From positions 19,006,340 through 19,070,339 of the forward strand of contig CM057162.1 of NCBI GenBank assembly GCA_029962745.1: DNA of 64,000 nt. The letters are read 5' to 3'. Origin of the DNA: Echinometra lucunter (Eukaryota; Echinodermata; Echinoidea; Camarodonta; Echinometridae). Position numbers and translations under genes: made by a program. The notes below the pieces were generated by a model. The model worked only from the letters and a program-made list of their open reading frames with translations, searched no databases and had not been told where the DNA came from. Below are positions 38,355 through 49,994 of this stretch, piece by piece (within the stretch, counting starts at the first letter, position 1; every line of letters begins with the position of its first letter).

Positions 38355-38910
38355 GGCTAACTTTAAACCCTAACAGTAGGGCTCACATTAGCCTTAACCC
38401 TAGGGCTAACATTAGCCTCAACCCTGGGGCTTACCCTAAACCCTAGGGCTAACATAAGTCTTAACCCTAGGGTTAACATTAGCCTTAACCCGAGGGCTAA
38501 CCCTAACCCTAGGGCTAACATTAGCCTTAACCGTAAGCCCTAGGGCTTACATAAGTCTTAACCCTAGGGTTATATTAGCCTTAACCCTGGGGTTAGCATT
38601 AGCCCACACCTATAGGGTTAACATTAGCCTTAACCCTAGGGCTAACCATAACCCTAGGGCTAACATAAGTCTTAACCCTAGGGTTAGCATAAGCCCTAAA
38701 CGTAGGGCTAACATTAGCCTTAACCCTAGGACTAATCCTTACCCTAGGGCTTACATTAGCCTTACCCTACGGCCAACCCTAACCTTAGGGCTAACATAAG
38801 CCTTAACCCTAGGGTTAACACTATCTTTAACCCTAGGGCTTACATTAGCCTTTACCCTAGGGTTAACCATGGGGCTAACATAAGCCTTAACCCTGGGGTT
38901 AACATTTAAA
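38355..38910. repeat. telomere-like minisatellite, ~24-bp unit
   Basis: More than 20 degenerate units of the type TTAACCCTAGGGCTAACATT-AGCC. Each holds a partly self-complementary AACCCTAGGGTT core and CCCTAA/TTAGGG hexamers. It starts about 75 bp past the sulfotransferase stop. Confidence 0.9.
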
Positions 38911-38966
38911 GCCATCAGTCTTACGTTCACGGAAAGATGCTCTTTGAATTCAACATGAAATATCCA

Positions 38967-39582
38967 TTAAAGGAGCATGCAACCCACAATCAGTGTACTT
39001 CCAGTGAATGAAGAAGAACAAGTAGGGTAAACGGTAAAAGTTTTAGGAAAATCCGACAATCCGTTCAAGAGTTATAAACTTTGAAACTCTGAGACAATAC
39101 TTATTACTGGGATCCTTGAATTAGTATCTGTGATGCCATCATGGACAATTTTCCGTTCATTTTGTGCACAGAATTTAACATTATCTTTATTTTCAAGAAA
39201 AATGAAAATCGTTTTGATTTATTGCTTGAGTATTGCATGGCTACATCAATTCTGCAATTATATTTGGATGAATTATGCTGATTCCTGACTTGAAATTTCA
39301 TATAAATCAGTTTTTTTTTTTTAAATTATTATCATGACATTGTACAAAATGAACTGACAGCTGTCCACGATGACATCACAGATGCTGGCAAAGTTGCCAA
39401 CTAAAGGTTTCCCATAACATTAACAGGGTCAGGGATTTACTGAAACTTAATAAATATAGATAAATTTACTGAAACTTTCAAAATTTATAACTCTTGAACA
39501 GATCAGATTGTCCGATTTTAATCTTCTTGTTCATCTTTATTCACTAAGAGCACACTGATGCCGAGGTTGCATTCTCCTTTAA
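38967..39582. mobile_element. TTAA foldback element family 1, copy 2
   Basis: TTAAAGGAGCATGCAACC at the left, GGTTGCATTCTCCTTTAA at the right, with inverted arms containing ttcactaagagcacactgatg-type and agatgctggcaaagttgcca blocks. Same family as 23388-23908. Confidence 0.75.
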
Positions 39583-39849
39583 CCTCATTTCCCCGATTGT
39601 AATGTTTTCTTCCTCTGTGCTAAAATTATGTCAAATTACGTCTTGTCAGTAAATTTCACACAGGCCTGTGAGTTCAGTACTTTTTACGCCACTGACAAAG
39701 CAAAAGCATTGGAAAATGGATATGCAGAAAGGATTTCCTCGAATCTATCTTTGTGCAGTAGACATACACAGTGGATAAAAACCAATGTCATGAATGTTAA
39801 CAGCATATCTAAGCAGTACTATAATATTCATTCTTTAAGTAATATCCTT

Positions 39850-40195
39850 CACTCTAAGAAAAAAGGTGCAATTTTGCTCACCAAAATTCTACAATAGCAG
39901 CAACTTTTGGGGTGCAATCTTGCACCCTGTCATGCCCGGTGACCAAGGTGCAAAGATGCATCCCTTTGTACTTGTTTGCACCCGAAAATGCCCATCTCCA
40001 CCTTTGAAGGCGCAATAATGCTCCTTAACGAAAATCTGCACCTTCCTGAAAGGGTACAACTGTGCAACCTTAACAGCGTAAGGTGCAAAATGAAGCTCAT
40101 TGCACCCTTAATAGTTCATAATGCTTCTAAGGGCCAAAAGTTGCACCATTAAAAAAGCTCCTAGTGTATTTTAGAGGGTGCAAAATTGAGCCTTT
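39850..40195. mobile_element. GTGCAA-repeat MITE, copy 2
   Basis: Starts CACTCTAAGAAAAAAGGTGC and runs through repeated tgcacc/ggtgca units to gggtgcaaaattgagcc. Related to 30751-31063. Confidence 0.6.
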
Positions 40196-40370
40196 CACTC
40201 TTAGAAAAAATGGTGCTGATAAGAACCTTTTCATGTCCCACATTTGGAACCTTGGGAGATTCTTCGAAGAACCATGGATCTTTAGAACCATTATTTGTTG
40301 TACATGGAACCTTTTGAGGTTCTTGAAGATATAAAGAACCCTTTATAAAACCCCCTTTTCTGTGTAGGGT
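40196..40370. mobile_element. CACTCTTAGAAAAAA MITE, copy 1
   Basis: CACTCTTAGAAAAAATGGTG, then several aagaacc/ggttct units and an end near ttttctgtgtaggg. It matches 56434-56664 in inverted orientation. Confidence 0.6.
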
Positions 40371-40825
40371 TGTAAATATGCATGGGACAAAAAAGTGTTC
40401 TAAATGCCACACTTTTCTAGCAGCGTTTTTTTTTTTTCTTATTGTGTTCCTCATTTTACTGTTATCAGCGGTTGTAGTTGACCCTACGTGGTAACTTCTT
40501 CGTTAACATGGTTAATGACAAGACAGTAACACGAGGACAGGAAATTTAGCGTCTGGTTGTTACAGAATGCATGCTTACATGTAATTGCACTTACGATGAC
40601 TATGAATTCAATGATGAATATGGAACCCTTTAAACGTTTATTGATATATGATATTTTTCATTGCTATGATTATTCCCCCGACAGCTGATATGAAAATAGC
40701 CGTATGGTACTTAGTTTCATGGTTTTCTCTCCATGAAACGCACAATGATCTGTCGTGGTAGCGTGGTAGATCTCTTTCTTCTTCTTTAAAAAAAAACCCA
40801 GTCCAAATCCCTTATTTCCCCGTAT

Positions 40826-41002
40826 GATGAGTTAATAAACAATGAGAAGCCGCATGCCGCAGTTGGATCTCAGCTAGAAGCCTGGATACATGCATAAGTC
40901 AGAATAAGGGGACAATACCTTGAATCTGACTTATGCATGTATCCAGGCTTCTAGCTGAGATCCAACTGCGGCATGCGGCTTTTCTTTGTTTATTAACTCA
41001 TC
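40826..41002. mobile_element. near-perfect hairpin, ~75-bp arms
   Basis: GATGAGTTAATAAACAA...cgcatgccgcagttggatc...gcataagtcag is repeated inverted after a ~25-bp loop. It is likely a foldback MITE and lies 80 bp upstream of the tRNA gene. Confidence 0.8.
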
Positions 41003-41082
41003 TGCACCAAAATAAAGGATCAAAAAGTGTTGGAAATCTGTCTGTCGGTCAGTTGGATTCGCTCACGTCTAACTGCTGGCCC

Positions 41083-41153
41083 GCCTCTGTGGTCTAGTGG
41101 TAAGGCATTGGCGTTCTAAGCCAGTGACCCGGGTTCGATTCCCGGCGGAGGCA
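41083..41153 (+). tRNA. tRNA-Arg (anticodon UCU)
   Basis: A full cloverleaf folds by eye: acceptor GCCTCTG with CGGAGGC plus discriminator A; D arm GTCT/AGGC with loop AGTGGTA; anticodon stem TTGGC/GCCAG with loop GTTCTAA (anticodon TCT); a 4-nt variable loop; T arm CCGGG/CCCGG with loop TTCGATT. Box A (TGGTCTAGTGG) and box B (GGTTCGATTCC) are intact, and a T6 Pol III terminator follows directly at 41154. No intron; CCA is not encoded, as expected in eukaryotes. It decodes AGA. Confidence 0.93.
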
Positions 41154-41424
41154 TTTTTTCAACCCTTGATTCAAAATGGATGACAGCTCTGGGGAACATT
41201 GAGGGAGCTACGCAATTATTATTCTCCCATTTTCATTTCTTTCAGTGTTTATTATTTACAAGGGAGTTGCCAAAGTAGCTTGCATTTGTCAAATTTCTTT
41301 CAATATATATATATATATATACACCCATATATGCATACAGTGAATAAGGCTGGGACAACAGGTATATATATATATATAAAGATGTCCCCTCGCAAAACGT
41401 GTGCAGTGCTTCATTTTAGTACAC

Positions 41425-41776
41425 AGTGAAAGAAAATAAATGGAATGAAGCTGACGTAGCTCTCAATCTTCTCAATATTTCGACATTAATTGTTCAGTTA
41501 TGTATCATTATTCCTAAAGTTGATTAAGTATCATTTCCGTATCATTTCGGTATATTATTTTGATATTTAATTGTTCAGTTATGTATCATTATTCCAATTA
41601 TGTATTATTTCGACATTATTTTGATATCACTTCTAAGTGTATATTATTTTGCCTGTTCCTTTCTTATTTGTTCAGACCTGATGAAGGCCATGTTGGCCGA
41701 AAGCTTGCCAATACAATAAAAGGACAAGATTGAGAGCTACGTCAGCTCCATTCCATTTATTTTCTTTCACTATATA
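41425..41776. mobile_element. Penelope-like terminal segment with hammerhead-like core
   Basis: About 50 bp (gaaagaaaataaatgga...tgacgtagctctcaatctt) at 41425-41478 recurs inverted at 41724-41776. Between them at 41678-41702 lies CTGATGA, an AGGCC/GGCC stem and GAAA, the hammerhead core. Confidence 0.55.
41678..41706 (+). ncRNA. hammerhead-ribozyme-like motif 1
   Basis: CTGATGA (41678-41684), stem II GGCC-ATGTT-GGCC, GAAA (41699-41702), then GCTT, so stem III could be the self-complementary AGCT, as in dimeric hammerheads. Stem I pairing with the flanks is weak, so activity is doubtful. Confidence 0.4.
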
Positions 41777-41780
41777 TATA

Positions 41781-43564
41781 CAGTGCGTCCCAAAAAAAAC
41801 TTTACACTTTTGAAATGGCTGCCAAATGAAAAAATACATGATTCTGGAAGAAAAGGTTTATATGTACGGATAGCTCACGGACTCAACTTTCATATGAGAC
41901 CAAAAAGGCCGAAAATAATTCATGCTTGGGTGAGCACTGCTCACTTTTGTAAAGGGTATGAAAATTAGGTTGCGCAGGAATTGCACCTTTCAATTTGTGA
42001 GAAATGAGTCCTTTGGAGGTTACAGAATTGAGGGTGATATGATAACTTCATGATCAGTTGCAATCAGTTTAGGTTTGCTGAGTGAATTTTATGGTTTATT
42101 ACATCAAAATTTTATGCATGAGTGAACGGGAATTCCACTCATTATTGTAGCATTGTACCTTTCCCTGGTAGACTCAGTGGTGTGTTCACGGGAGTCAGGA
42201 TTGGGTGATGGTACATGGTGCAGGGGAGGTGAGATGTAAGGTAGGACTTTGTTGGGTAGATGGGATAAGGGTTAAGAGGACATGCATGCCCCCCCCCCCC
42301 TCTCTCTCTCTCTTCCTGGGTGTGCTTGTGCATATCTTGATAATTCACATCCGTTGGTCTCCACTCCAAAATATCCAAACCACCTTCCCTTATCCCTTAT
42401 GAAGAGCGCAAGATTGCACATCGAAGGAGGAGGTCCTGGGAGGGAGGAGGTGGACATGTGGACCATTGAACTCTGACCATTGAACCATTGAGATTCTGAT
42501 TTTCAGTTTCCATCATCATTTATTTTCCCCTCTTTTCTCTTACAAGATGGATGAAGCAGTTGTAAAATTGAAATGAATGAAAATCAACTGAAAACAAAGA
42601 TTGACATGTTCATTTTACCAATTTGTGTTACACTGTACCGTTTTTCTTGTCCGAAACTCAACTGCTAAAATGACTGGTTGGTTGGATAAACATTGATTGA
42701 GTGATTGACCGAGTTATTGATTAATTATGATTGATTTATTGAATAATTCATTGATTGAAACAGCTGAATGGTGATTGAATGCTTGATTGATTAATTGATT
42801 GACTGATACATTGATTAGTTGACTGATACCTAAATGTTGATCGTCTAACTTCGGTATTGATTGATTGACCGATAGAATGCAATTGACTTCAGGTGTCAAT
42901 GGGTGATACCAGTCCCAGTCCAATTTTGAAAATGCAGGTAGAATTCGGGATAAGGAATGTGGTCGGGATATTTTGGAGAGGAGACCAACGGATGTGAATT
43001 ATCAAGATATGCACAAGCACACCCAGGAAGAGAGAGAGAGAGAGAGAGGGGGGGGGCATGCATGTCCTCTTAACCCTTATCCCATCTACCCAACAAAGTC
43101 CTACCTTACATCTCAACTCCCCTGCACCATGTACCATCACCCAATCCTGACTCCCGTGAACACATCACTGAGTCTACCAGGGAAAGGTACAATGCTACAA
43201 TAATGAATGGAATTCCCATTCACTCATGCATAAAATTTTGATGTAATAAACCATAAAATTCACTCAGCAAACCTAAACTGATTGCAACTGATCATGAAGT
43301 TATCATATCACCCTCAATTCTGTAACCTCCAAAGGACTCATTTCTCACAAATTGAAAGGTGCAATTCCTGCGCAACCTAATTTTCATACCCTTTACAAAA
43401 GTGAGCAGTGCTCACCCAAGCATGAATTATTTTCGGCCTTTTTGGTCTCATATGAAAGTTGAGTCCGTGAGCTATCCGTACATATAAACCTTTTCTTCCA
43501 GAATCATGTATTTTTTCATTTGGCAGCCATTTCAAAAGTGTAAAGTTTTTTTTGGGACGCACTG
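41781..43564. mobile_element. 1.8-kb near-palindromic Tc1/mariner-like foldback element
   Basis: Ends CAGTGCGTCCCAAAAAAAAC and its inverse, each flanked by TA inside TATATATA. The arms are about 620 bp (41781-42398 and 42946-43564) and nearly identical in inverse, including a short CT/GA microsatellite in each. The spacer 42399-42945 has a TTGATTGA-type repeat (about 42690-42870). Every long open frame here is mirrored on the opposite strand in the other arm, and none resembles a transposase. Confidence 0.85.
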
Positions 43565-43598
43565 TATATATATAGGACCGTTGAGTCAGCAAATAAAT

Positions 43599-43632
43599 CT
43601 GATGAAGGCCTACAGCCGAAAGCTTATCAGTC
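43599..43632 (+). ncRNA. hammerhead-ribozyme-like motif 2
   Basis: CTGATGA (43599-43605), stem II GGC-CTACA-GCC (43607-43617), GAAA (43618-43621) and GCTT. This is the same core and palindromic AGCT as motif 1, immediately right of the foldback element, so the element appears to have inserted into such a terminal segment. Confidence 0.4.
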
Positions 43633-43775
43633 TTGTGGTCCAGATCTGCGTCATCTTGTACCTTACCCTTCTTGTCTCACGTATATATACAATACATATA
43701 TGTATATACCTGTTGGCCCTGCCTTATTTAGTATATATATATATATATATATATTAATTATATATACGTAAACAA

Positions 43776-43917
43776 ACAAGTAGAAATTTCACGCTTTATT
43801 CCAACTTCTTTATTTCCTCTCACGAATTTTCGACGGTATTCAACACCGTCTTAATCTAGTGTATTCGTGAGAGGAAATAAAAAAGTTGGATTAAAGCATG
43901 AAATTTCTACTTGTTTT
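43776..43917 (-). mobile_element. hairpin terminal segment of a Penelope-like element with degenerate hammerhead
   Basis: aacaagtagaaatttcacg...cctctcacgaat is inverted as attcgtgagagg...gaaatttctacttgtt. On the minus strand the loop reads CTAGATTAAGACGGT...ACCGTCGAAAATTCGTG, a stem II and GAAA with a changed CTGATGA core. The same GAAAATTCGTG occurs in the Penelope-like remnant at 26531-26572. Confidence 0.55.
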
Positions 43918-43999
43918 TTTTTTTTATTCTACCAACACGTGGACTTTGTATTCAACATAATTTATATGTATATATATATACCTGTTGGCCCTGCCTTAT

Positions 44000-45297
44000 C
44001 CATTGTCCTGGGCCTTATGTATGATTTTTCAAAATTTTGTCTATCATTCACAATTGTGAAATTTTATGCAACTGCTATGCAATTTATCTATTATGAAATG
44101 TTATTTATTTTTTACTGAGCGCTTGTCGATTTACGGAAATGAAAACATGTTACTATCTATATTCATTAAGTTATATACGCATTATTTAAAGACTTTTCAC
44201 TATCATGTGACGCACCTTACGAACACTTTAAAATCTGTGATCATATAATTTGTGATTTTGTTTTGTTTCTTAATAAAATGTTCTGTATGACTATTAAAGA
44301 AAGAAAAATTTATGAAATACATCCTTTCTTTGAATTCTTTTCGAGCTTTGTAGCTCTGTATGTTATTTCTCAGTAACATTGATACGAATGAGAATTACAC
44401 GAATTTGCAAATATTTGCATTGCCACTATCAAAAATGTGTAAATAACTATAAAGCGGCCGAACAACCATGGTGAGTTGACACTTGACAATGATTAACAAA
44501 TATCAATAAATATATATTCTAGAAATTCTGAAAAGAAATTTCGTTTGAGCGTTTGTAAATAAGTCGTCGTTTGACCAATAACCTATTTTTAGTGGCCCAT
44601 AATGTCACTTCACATAAATTTATTTACTATGAAAAAGGTCCCGAATGAAGTTGTTTTCCACACGTACAAATATTTTCCTTCTACTGTAATCGTCTCATGA
44701 CCAGGTCTTATGGTTCTTAGGATGTACACAGAACAACTATATATTTTTCAAAGTGCCGCATGTTACACTGGGTGTGTAAAATAACGGTATCGACGTGGTG
44801 CAAGTCTTGCACTCAAAAGCGTTTTGAGACCTTAGGCCTCAAAACGCTTTTGTGTTCATCCTTTGTAAAGCGCCCTTTTCTAAAACTAGCCCCCTTTCGG
44901 TTCACTGGTTCCCCCCCCCCCCCCCCCCACTTTGAAAGACGCTCAGGCGCCCCTTAATGGCATGGTCATGCAACCATAACTTTAGCCCAATTTGTTCATT
45001 TTGAGACGTATACAAATTCACCTGCGGCATGGAAATGGGTCATTCCCCCCCCCCCCCCCTCATCCTATCAAATACCCTGGCCCGAACCCTGGGCAGGAAG
45101 TCTGACACTGAGTGAAGTTATGTGAAGTGAATAAGAGTGAATAAGAGAAGGTGAAATGCGCCGTTGTAATAAGAAGAGGGGCAGCCAAACAAGGTGAATA
45201 GGGACACTTTGGGGTACTAGGAAAGGTAGGGCACCGTTCCCTCCCGCCTTCCGACTCCGCCGCCCCTGCAATGTCATCTCTTTTTTATTCTTTTCCA
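44000..45297. other. non-coding interval
   Basis: AT-rich, with a short perfect hairpin (caaaagcgttttgagac...ctcaaaacgcttttg, 44813-44853) and C runs at 44910-44928 and 45044-45058. No gene seen. Confidence 0.5.
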
Positions 45298-46000
45298 TTT
45301 TTAGAGTAGGAAATTTGTCAGAAGACATTGCCCCTCTTGCCCTTCTCTGACTGAGCTAATGTATAAAACCTCTGTTACATTTAATCGATAGTAATAGCGA
45401 TACCGAGATTTGTCATTAAAGCTACTCCCTAGACATACCTTGGGGTGTAGCTTTAATTGAAATCTCTCTATCGTTATCTTTGTTTATGAAAATGTGATCT
45501 GGGCCTGAATCTTCGAAACAGAGGCGAAATCGAAGGTATCGGGAAAGTCTATCGACGCCGAAGCTACCTCAAGCTCACTGGTTGACATAGAGTGGATAAA
45601 CCCAATGGAAACTGACATACCAGCGGTCTGTCTACTTGTCGGACATAGTAAGGGATCCGGTAACTTATGTGGAGGCTTGATTTGATAAATTGTTGAATAC
45701 TGATGTCCGTGTTGCATGGGCTAATTAAGCAGTCAGGAATATAAAGGTTTTAAAATATAAGATGTTATTATCAAAATTCTATCACTGAATTCTGCCATTT
45801 GCAAAACCAACCTGGGTAGGCCTTTGGCTAACACTGCAGTCAATCGGGTAAAAAAGTCTGGAATTTCCGGTCAAATGTATATTTTCACTTTTTGTAAAGC
45901 ACACGATGATGCTTTTGAAGTGCATTTTTCAGGGCTTCATATTTGCACTATATTACATGCACTGATAGCATATAAGTCCATGCAGCTCAGATTTTCAAAT
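45298..46000 (+). mobile_element. dispersed repeat family R, copy 1 (runs into gap)
   Basis: tttagagtaggaaatttgtc... to ...gtccatgcagctcagatttt is about 95% identical by eye to 48811-49515. It contains an internal hairpin (gatttgtcattaaagctac / gtagctttaattgaaatc). Two shorter relatives lie in reverse orientation at 54600-54975 and 63636-63956. The class is unknown. Confidence 0.8.
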
Positions 46001-46500
46001 NNNNNNNNNNNNNNNNNNNNNNNNNNNNNNNNNNNNNNNNNNNNNNNNNNNNNNNNNNNNNNNNNNNNNNNNNNNNNNNNNNNNNNNNNNNNNNNNNNNN
46101 NNNNNNNNNNNNNNNNNNNNNNNNNNNNNNNNNNNNNNNNNNNNNNNNNNNNNNNNNNNNNNNNNNNNNNNNNNNNNNNNNNNNNNNNNNNNNNNNNNNN
46201 NNNNNNNNNNNNNNNNNNNNNNNNNNNNNNNNNNNNNNNNNNNNNNNNNNNNNNNNNNNNNNNNNNNNNNNNNNNNNNNNNNNNNNNNNNNNNNNNNNNN
46301 NNNNNNNNNNNNNNNNNNNNNNNNNNNNNNNNNNNNNNNNNNNNNNNNNNNNNNNNNNNNNNNNNNNNNNNNNNNNNNNNNNNNNNNNNNNNNNNNNNNN
46401 NNNNNNNNNNNNNNNNNNNNNNNNNNNNNNNNNNNNNNNNNNNNNNNNNNNNNNNNNNNNNNNNNNNNNNNNNNNNNNNNNNNNNNNNNNNNNNNNNNNN
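46001..46500. other. assembly gap (exactly 500 N)
   Basis: A round-number gap placed at the end of repeat copy R1, so probably a scaffold join of unknown true length. Confidence 1.
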
Positions 46501-47204
46501 CATACGTAAGAGTCAATGGACAAAGAGCCATCATGATTTCTTGAGTTATAATCAGATCTGACGTGTTTCGTGGGAGCACAAAAGGCACGTAAATTCTGCC
46601 AACTTAACAGTTTCTACAAGTTTTCTTTGGGCATGTTGGGTCGAATGATTTACAACAGTTACTGACCGACAGAAGTGAGCCATAATCATGATTATACAAA
46701 CATTACATCATCTTTGCAACGCTGACTTTGTTTTTCACAAACAATAAGTATCTATCCAACAAGCCATACACGAAGATAAATTCGGCACTTGTCTTCTGGG
46801 ACAAGTACGTTAAGCGAAAAATTTGTACTTAATTATTGTATGGCCTCTTGGAATAAATATAGATTGAACAGTACGTTCCGTTGCAATATTAGTATCGCAG
46901 AAATTGTTTATGTATTTACCTAGATCCTGTAAAGGCCGACGATTTTATTGAGATCTGCCATGAGTCCGGACGGACCTTGACCAAGCTGATATGTCAACAA
47001 GATCTTCTATTTGATATAAAATTGATAACGTCTTGATAGAACAATAATTCAAAATACATTTTATAAAGATTATTGCATGGGAGTGCTTGTCACTAAATAT
47101 AGAATTGCGAAATTCATCATTGTTATGAATAACTTTATGGCAACTATTATTTATGGCATATTTTTCGTTTATATATTATTTCTAATGATTAAGCATCATT
47201 TCGG
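46501..47204. other. non-coding interval
   Basis: AT-rich unique sequence; no gene or clear repeat seen. Confidence 0.45.
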
Positions 47205-47372
47205 TTACAGTTCGTTATTCCGAAGGTTCGTTACTCCGAAAACGAAATGTTCGTTATTAAGAAGGTTCGTTAGTCCGAAAATGATGTTCGTTAATTCGTT
47301 AGTTATTTTCCGACTAACGAACCTTATTTCATTTTAGGACTATCGAACCTTCGGAATAATGAACCTTATTTC
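47205..47372. repeat. TTCGTTATTCCGAA-type repeat
   Basis: Multiple direct and inverted copies of ttcgtta-ttccgaaggttcg / cgaaccttcggaat. The short-period, two-orientation structure is probably a MITE-derived satellite. Confidence 0.7.
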
Positions 47373-47564
47373 ATTTTCGGATGAACAAGCAAAGTTTGTC
47401 GACTTAAGTCCAAATCTAACCTATAGGAAGGAGTTGAAGGAATACATTGGAAGAAAACAAACAAAAAAGTGAAAAACAAAACAAAACAAAACAAAACAAG
47501 GCGAACAGCAGACGGAAGCAAAGTAATCTGAAGAGAGACTAAAATAGTGAAGAGAGTGAGAGTT

Positions 47565-47587
47565 AGAGAGAAGGAGAGAGAGAGAGG

Positions 47588-47642
<55 letters not shown>

Positions 47643-47645
47643 GGT
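47565..47645. repeat. (AG)n microsatellite
   Basis: Interrupted gagaga repeat on the + strand; source of a spurious Ser/Leu frame on the minus strand. Confidence 0.9.
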
Positions 47646-47837
47646 GGGATTAGAAAAGCAAACTGGAGAAGTCTGCGACAATGCAACACAATTTTATGAG
47701 AGGAATATATTTCAAGATTTGAACAAAATATATATAAAACATTGGGATTATAGGATTTTTGTGCATAAACAATTATGAAGGGAGGGATTTCGCTTTGTTC
47801 GATATTGATTCAATAAAAAGAGATTTTAGATTTTCTT

Positions 47838-48340
47838 AAAGGGAACCAAAACCCTGGGGAAAATAAATTTTAATGAAAAGAGAGGATACAGAGTGAAGCA
47901 ATTTTTAAACAGTTCCATTAAAACCGATTACGAAATTAGAAAGTCATGGAAGTTTGTAAAGTCTCGATTTACTCTCTATGGCTATCCTCAAACTGGTAAT
48001 GTTGCTTCAAAATGGCGGGTTTCTCCATTGTCTCTACAGATGCTGCTTGCCTCTTTGTGAACTCAAGTTTCTGTCGAATACATTTTCCCCCATCACATAT
48101 CTTGAGCTAAGAAGGAGACAGGCTGTACCTTGAGAGATAATGGAAGAAATACAAAATTTTGTAGTTTATCTATAACCTTCAGACTTGGATTAAGAATGCT
48201 TCAAAATTGGGGACATGTGAAAACGACAATTTTGAGCAAAGGGCGTTCTGGTGCAGGGAAGATGGAAAAAAGTTTGATTGTCTTGTTAGGCATTGACAAG
48301 ATTTGATGAGGTACATAGAGGTTAAAGGGATATCAAGTCA
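47838..48340. mobile_element. TTAA foldback family 2, single arm
   Basis: ttaaagggaaccaaaaccctgg...aatgaaaagagaggatacag...ggtaatgttgcttcaaaatgg matches the left arm of 61734-62312. The right arm is not recognisable. Confidence 0.5.
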
Positions 48341-48810
48341 CAATAAAAGGGACTCTGAGATGTTCACTGACTCCCCTTCCTTCTACTTCGAAAGCGTATC
48401 TTTTGGTATTGAACTACATTAGCACAAAGTTCAACAAACTCTCTCAACTTCTGCGCGATTGAAAAAATACTGTCGGCAATTCTCGGTGCTGCGTGTGTGC
48501 TCCGTATTGACTGCGTTTACACTGTTTTCGCCAGCGCAGTATACGACGGAGGATTTCCTCTTCATCCCGAATGTGGACCACGCTAAGTTCAGTTAACTCA
48601 GCACTGGCTATGATATTCCTTTAGATATTATCCGATGTTTTTGTTTGTTTGTTTGTTTGTTTGTTTGTTTTGTTTCCGTTTAAGGAAACGACTTCTGAAG
48701 GGCCCTTCTGGAAAGTGAAGTGTTTCGTTGCGTTTCTAAGAGCAAACTTACAACTGCTGACGACTATTAAACAAAATGATTACCTAAAATTGTGGTGGTA
48801 TTCTTTTCGA

Positions 48811-49515
48811 TTTTTAGAGTAGGAAATTTGTCAGAAGACATTACCCCTCTTGCCCTTCTCTGACTGAGCTAATGTATAAAACCTCTGTCACATTTAACTG
48901 ATAGTGATAGCGATACCGAGATTTGTCATTAAAGCTATACCCTAGACATACCTTAGGGTGTATAGCTTTAATTGAAATCTCTCTATCGTTATCTTTGTTT
49001 ATGAAAATGTGATCTAGGCCTGAATCTTCGAAACAGAGGCGAAATCGAAGGTATCGGGAAAGTCTATCGACGCCGAAGCTACCTCAAGCTCACTGGTTGA
49101 CATAGAGTGGATAAACCCAATGAAAACTACCATACCAGCGGTCTGTCTACTTGTCGGACATAGTAAGGGATCCGGTAACTTTTGTGGAGGCTTGATTTGA
49201 TAAATTGTTGAATACTGATGTCCGTGTTGCATGGGCTAATTAAACAGCCAGGAATATAAAGTTTTTGAAATATAAGATGTTATTATCAAAATTCTATCAC
49301 TGAATTCTGCCATTTGCAGAACCAACCTGGGTAGGCTTTTGGCTAACACTGCAGTCAATGCGGTAAAAAGGTCTGACTTTTCCGGTCACTTGTATATTTT
49401 CACTTTTTGTAAAGCACATGATGATGCTTTTGAAGTGCATTTTTCAGGGTTCATATTTGCACTATATTACATACACTGATAGCATATAAGTCCATGCAGC
49501 TCAGATTTTTAAAAG
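48811..49515 (+). mobile_element. dispersed repeat family R, copy 2
   Basis: Near-identical to 45298-46000 over the full ~700 bp. It extends only slightly past the point where copy 1 meets the gap. Confidence 0.85.
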
Positions 49516-49994
49516 GTACTCAGATCAATGGCTTTAACAATTTCATCTACACGATAGCTTTTCTTTAACATAAGCCATTATTAGTTTTAACTCTTCGGAC
49601 CATCGTTTCTGCACTAAAAGTGTGAAGATGCATGATAAAGCCAACCATTGCTGATATCAAAGAAAGAGGTACGGCCATTTTTCTTTTTTTTTCCCTTTTT
49701 TTCTTTTTTTTTTCTTCTTAATTTTGAAAGTTAAAGTCAGGATATTCCCAGAAAAACGGACAGTGTAATCGAGAGAATATCGATTATATCCTGAAAACCT
49801 GCAGTGTGTTACTATGAGAGCTTTATTGAATTGCAATATCCTGCATAGTTTTTATGCGCAATATATTTTAAGCTCATACTTACAAGCATCAACAGTAATT
49901 TGCGAAAGTAGAGACTTTTCCGTAGCGACATACATGTAATTACACATGAATGGCCCTTATTTATCCAGAACAAGAAAGAGTATTCCCCCTGATT

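Noticed and set aside
38355..38910. CRISPR array
   Set aside because: Units are contiguous and degenerate with no spacers, and the host is an animal; same for the arrays at 53743-54303 and 33131-33290.
42142..43592. Matching pairs of 60-83 residue open frames in opposite orientation
   Set aside because: They are the same DNA in the two arms of the foldback element; no transposase motif and no splice or start support.
45824..46588. Long frames crossing 46001-46500
   Set aside because: They are open only because the gap is N.
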